DNA from: a virus | Length of the DNA: 22,651 bases | Virus record (IMG/VR): IMGVR_UViG_3300010885_009104 | Location: 1 to 22,651 of that record | Direction: 5' to 3' (one strand) | Shown: positions 21,372 to 22,651 of the stretch, one piece after another | How the letters are laid out: the number at the start of each line of letters is the position of its first letter | How positions within the stretch are numbered: the first letter of the stretch is position 1 | Program-made: the position numbers and the translations under genes | Notes under the pieces: generated by a model | Told to the model about the DNA's origin: nothing | What the model saw: only the letters and a program-made list of their open reading frames with translations | Databases searched by the model: none

Positions 21372-22651
21372 ATGACTGACGAACAATCACGGCAAATGGA
21401 CGCATTTGTAGATTTAATTTCAAATCTAAAAGAAGTGATGGGAAAATCCGGAGATGCTACAGGTGCATTTGGTAGGACGCTGACTGATGCTGAAAAACAG
21501 TTACGAAAACTTGAAATCTCTTTTAAACAAGGGCAAGAAGGTATAGCAGATCTAGCAGCCAGTATCAAAGACGGTTCGGTACACGTATTAGACAGTCTAG
21601 GTCAGTTTAGACAACTACAATCTCAATTGGCTAGATCCGGCAAAGCGATCGATGCAGAAACACTGGCTAGGATTAAGAGTATTAGGCATCAAGCCATTGG
21701 CGCCAGTGTAGTCGAAGGACTCACCACTAGTCTGCAGGGTGCTGCTACAGCTATGATCGATCTGGCTATCGAAAATTTCAAAACATTTGTAAGTGAATTA
21801 CAAGGTTCAGGAAATGCTTTTGGTATGGTAACTAAGATGCAAGTACAGAGCATCGAAGCTACTAGAAAAATGAATAGTGCTATGGCTAGCGGAGGGGAGG
21901 CTATCGGTGCTACTTTAACTGCGGTATTGCCTGGATACTTTAAGATATTTGGTGTAGCACTTATCGGATTAGCTAAACTATTTGGCTACGTATCAGACAA
22001 AACAGCTGAACTAGCAAAATTTGGTGTAGAGACTCTGAACATTGAAGTACAGAAAACTATAAAATCATATCAAGAATCTACCAAGGCCGGTATATTTTTT
22101 GCTAATGGTATGACTGAGATGGCCGATACAGCACATGAAGCCGGGGTTAGCTATAGAGATTTTATGGAAGCAGTGAGCAAGTCGGCTACGGACCTAACAT
22201 TATTAGGTGGTAATGCAGGTGCTGGAGCTGTGGCTGTATCTAAAACGTTTAAAGCTCTTGAGCCTTTTAGGCGAGGTCTGCTTAACATAGGTGCCAGTAT
22301 GGAAGAACAGATCCAAGGCACAGCTGAGTATATGGCTAACTTAGCACAATCTAATCAATTAAAAGGCAAGTCTGATGCTGAATTGGCCAAGGGCGTAGAC
22401 GCTTATATAACTAATCTAAAAGTTATCTCTAGTATTACAGGAGAAGAAGCTAAAGCGGCGCAGGCCCGAGCAAGAAAAGCAGCAGAGCAATCCGCAGTGC
22501 AGAACACGTTGAATAATCTTGAAGGTGAAGCACGACAAAAGTTTGAAACAGGTATAAAACTATTACCTACAGGTATGGAAGCAGCATTACAGCAGATGTT
22601 GGTTAGCGGCACTATAACTAGCAAAGAACTAGCCATAACCGCTGATCAAAT
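21372..22651 (+). CDS. Tape-measure-like tail protein (3' end beyond window)
   Basis: The frame is open from ATG 21372 to the right edge (426 complete codons). The N-terminal 110 residues are helical and charged (QMDAFVDLISNLKEVMGKSG, LTDAEKQLRKLEISFKQGQE). A hydrophobic, Gly-rich stretch follows (about 182-213: IGATLTAVLPGYFKIFGVAL then IGLAKLFGYV), then further Ala/Gln-rich helices (GEEAKAAQARARKAAEQSAV). Long helices with a central membrane-like segment are typical of tape-measure proteins, and gp26-type genes normally sit beside the tape-measure gene (T4 gp29), though here it is divergent. T4 gp29 itself is not clearly recognisable, so another large helical virion protein is possible. TAGG upstream of the ATG is a weak ribosome binding site; the late box is at 21334-21341. 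Confidence 0.5.
   Translation, partial: MTDEQSRQMDAFVDLISNLKEVMGKSGDATGAFGRTLTDAEKQLRKLEISFKQGQEGIADLAASIKDGSVHVLDSLGQFRQLQSQLARSGKAIDAETLARIKSIRHQAIGASVVEGLTTSLQGAATAMIDLAIENFKTFVSELQGSGNAFGMVTKMQVQSIEATRKMNSAMASGGEAIGATLTAVLPGYFKIFGVALIGLAKLFGYVSDKTAELAKFGVETLNIEVQKTIKSYQESTKAGIFFANGMTEMADTAHEAGVSYRDFMEAVSKSATDLTLLGGNAGAGAVAVSKTFKALEPFRRGLLNIGASMEEQIQGTAEYMANLAQSNQLKGKSDAELAKGVDAYITNLKVISSITGEEAKAAQARARKAAEQSAVQNTLNNLEGEARQKFETGIKLLPTGMEAALQQMLVSGTITSKELAITADQ

Noticed and set aside
21322-21423. 34-residue N-terminal extension of gp26 from ATG 21423
   Set aside because: It would cross the late promoter boxes and overlap the start of the divergent gene; GTG 21321 has a well-placed AAGGA and starts the family-like sequence.
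22403-22636. 77-aa minus-strand ORF inside the tape-measure-like gene
   Set aside because: Antisense shadow of Ala/Lys/Gln-rich helical coding sequence, without start signals.

Overview
The window is part of the genome of a T4-like contractile-tailed phage (myovirus). The evidence is a run of recognisable T4-type baseplate and recombination genes: gp6, gp25, gp5, gp53, a tube-cap protein, the late sigma factor gp55, the gp47/gp46 nuclease pair and gp26. The protein flavour (gp55 N-terminus, oversized gp6, a YHYH-domain structural protein, a GIY-YIG ORF) is that of marine, cyanophage-type T4 relatives. The host cannot be read from the sequence. There is no sign of a bacterial chromosome, integrase or IS element.

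Layout. (1) Positions 1-13267, minus strand: a tightly packed virion block read right to left, tube cap - gp53 - hub protein with an N-terminal muralytic domain - gp5 with a C-terminal muralytic domain - gp25 - gp6 - large YHYH-domain structural protein (cut by the window edge). (2) 13268-13385: a divergent control region with late-promoter boxes on both strands and a near-consensus sigma70 promoter aimed at gp55. (3) 13386-19352, plus strand: gp55 - gp47 - gp46 - two radical SAM enzymes - GIY-YIG endonuclease, mostly overlapping or a few bases apart. (4) 19353-19865: no ORF but about ten hairpins, a probable structured RNA. (5) 19866-21321, minus strand: terminator, two-helix membrane protein, a 72-aa ORF, gp26. 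(6) 21322-22651: a second divergent control region and the start of a plus-strand tape-measure-like gene.

How it fits together. Blocks 1, 5 and 6 build the baseplate and tail and carry T4-type late boxes (TATAAATA/GATAAATA). These are the promoters the block-3 product gp55 should read. gp46/gp47 handle DNA recombination and degradation. The role of the radical SAM pair is unknown.

Most notable observations: gp55 appears to start at an AUU codon behind a perfect ribosome binding site; both divergent borders carry face-to-face late boxes with the same 14-nt gap; gp26 ends in a slippery run placed so that a -1 shift fuses it to the 72-aa ORF, as in tail-assembly chaperones; gp47 is reached through two mini-ORFs chained by TAATG and ATGA, or from a leaderless transcript; the radical SAM genes form a tandem pair; and a roughly 450-nt hairpin-rich RNA follows the endonuclease gene.
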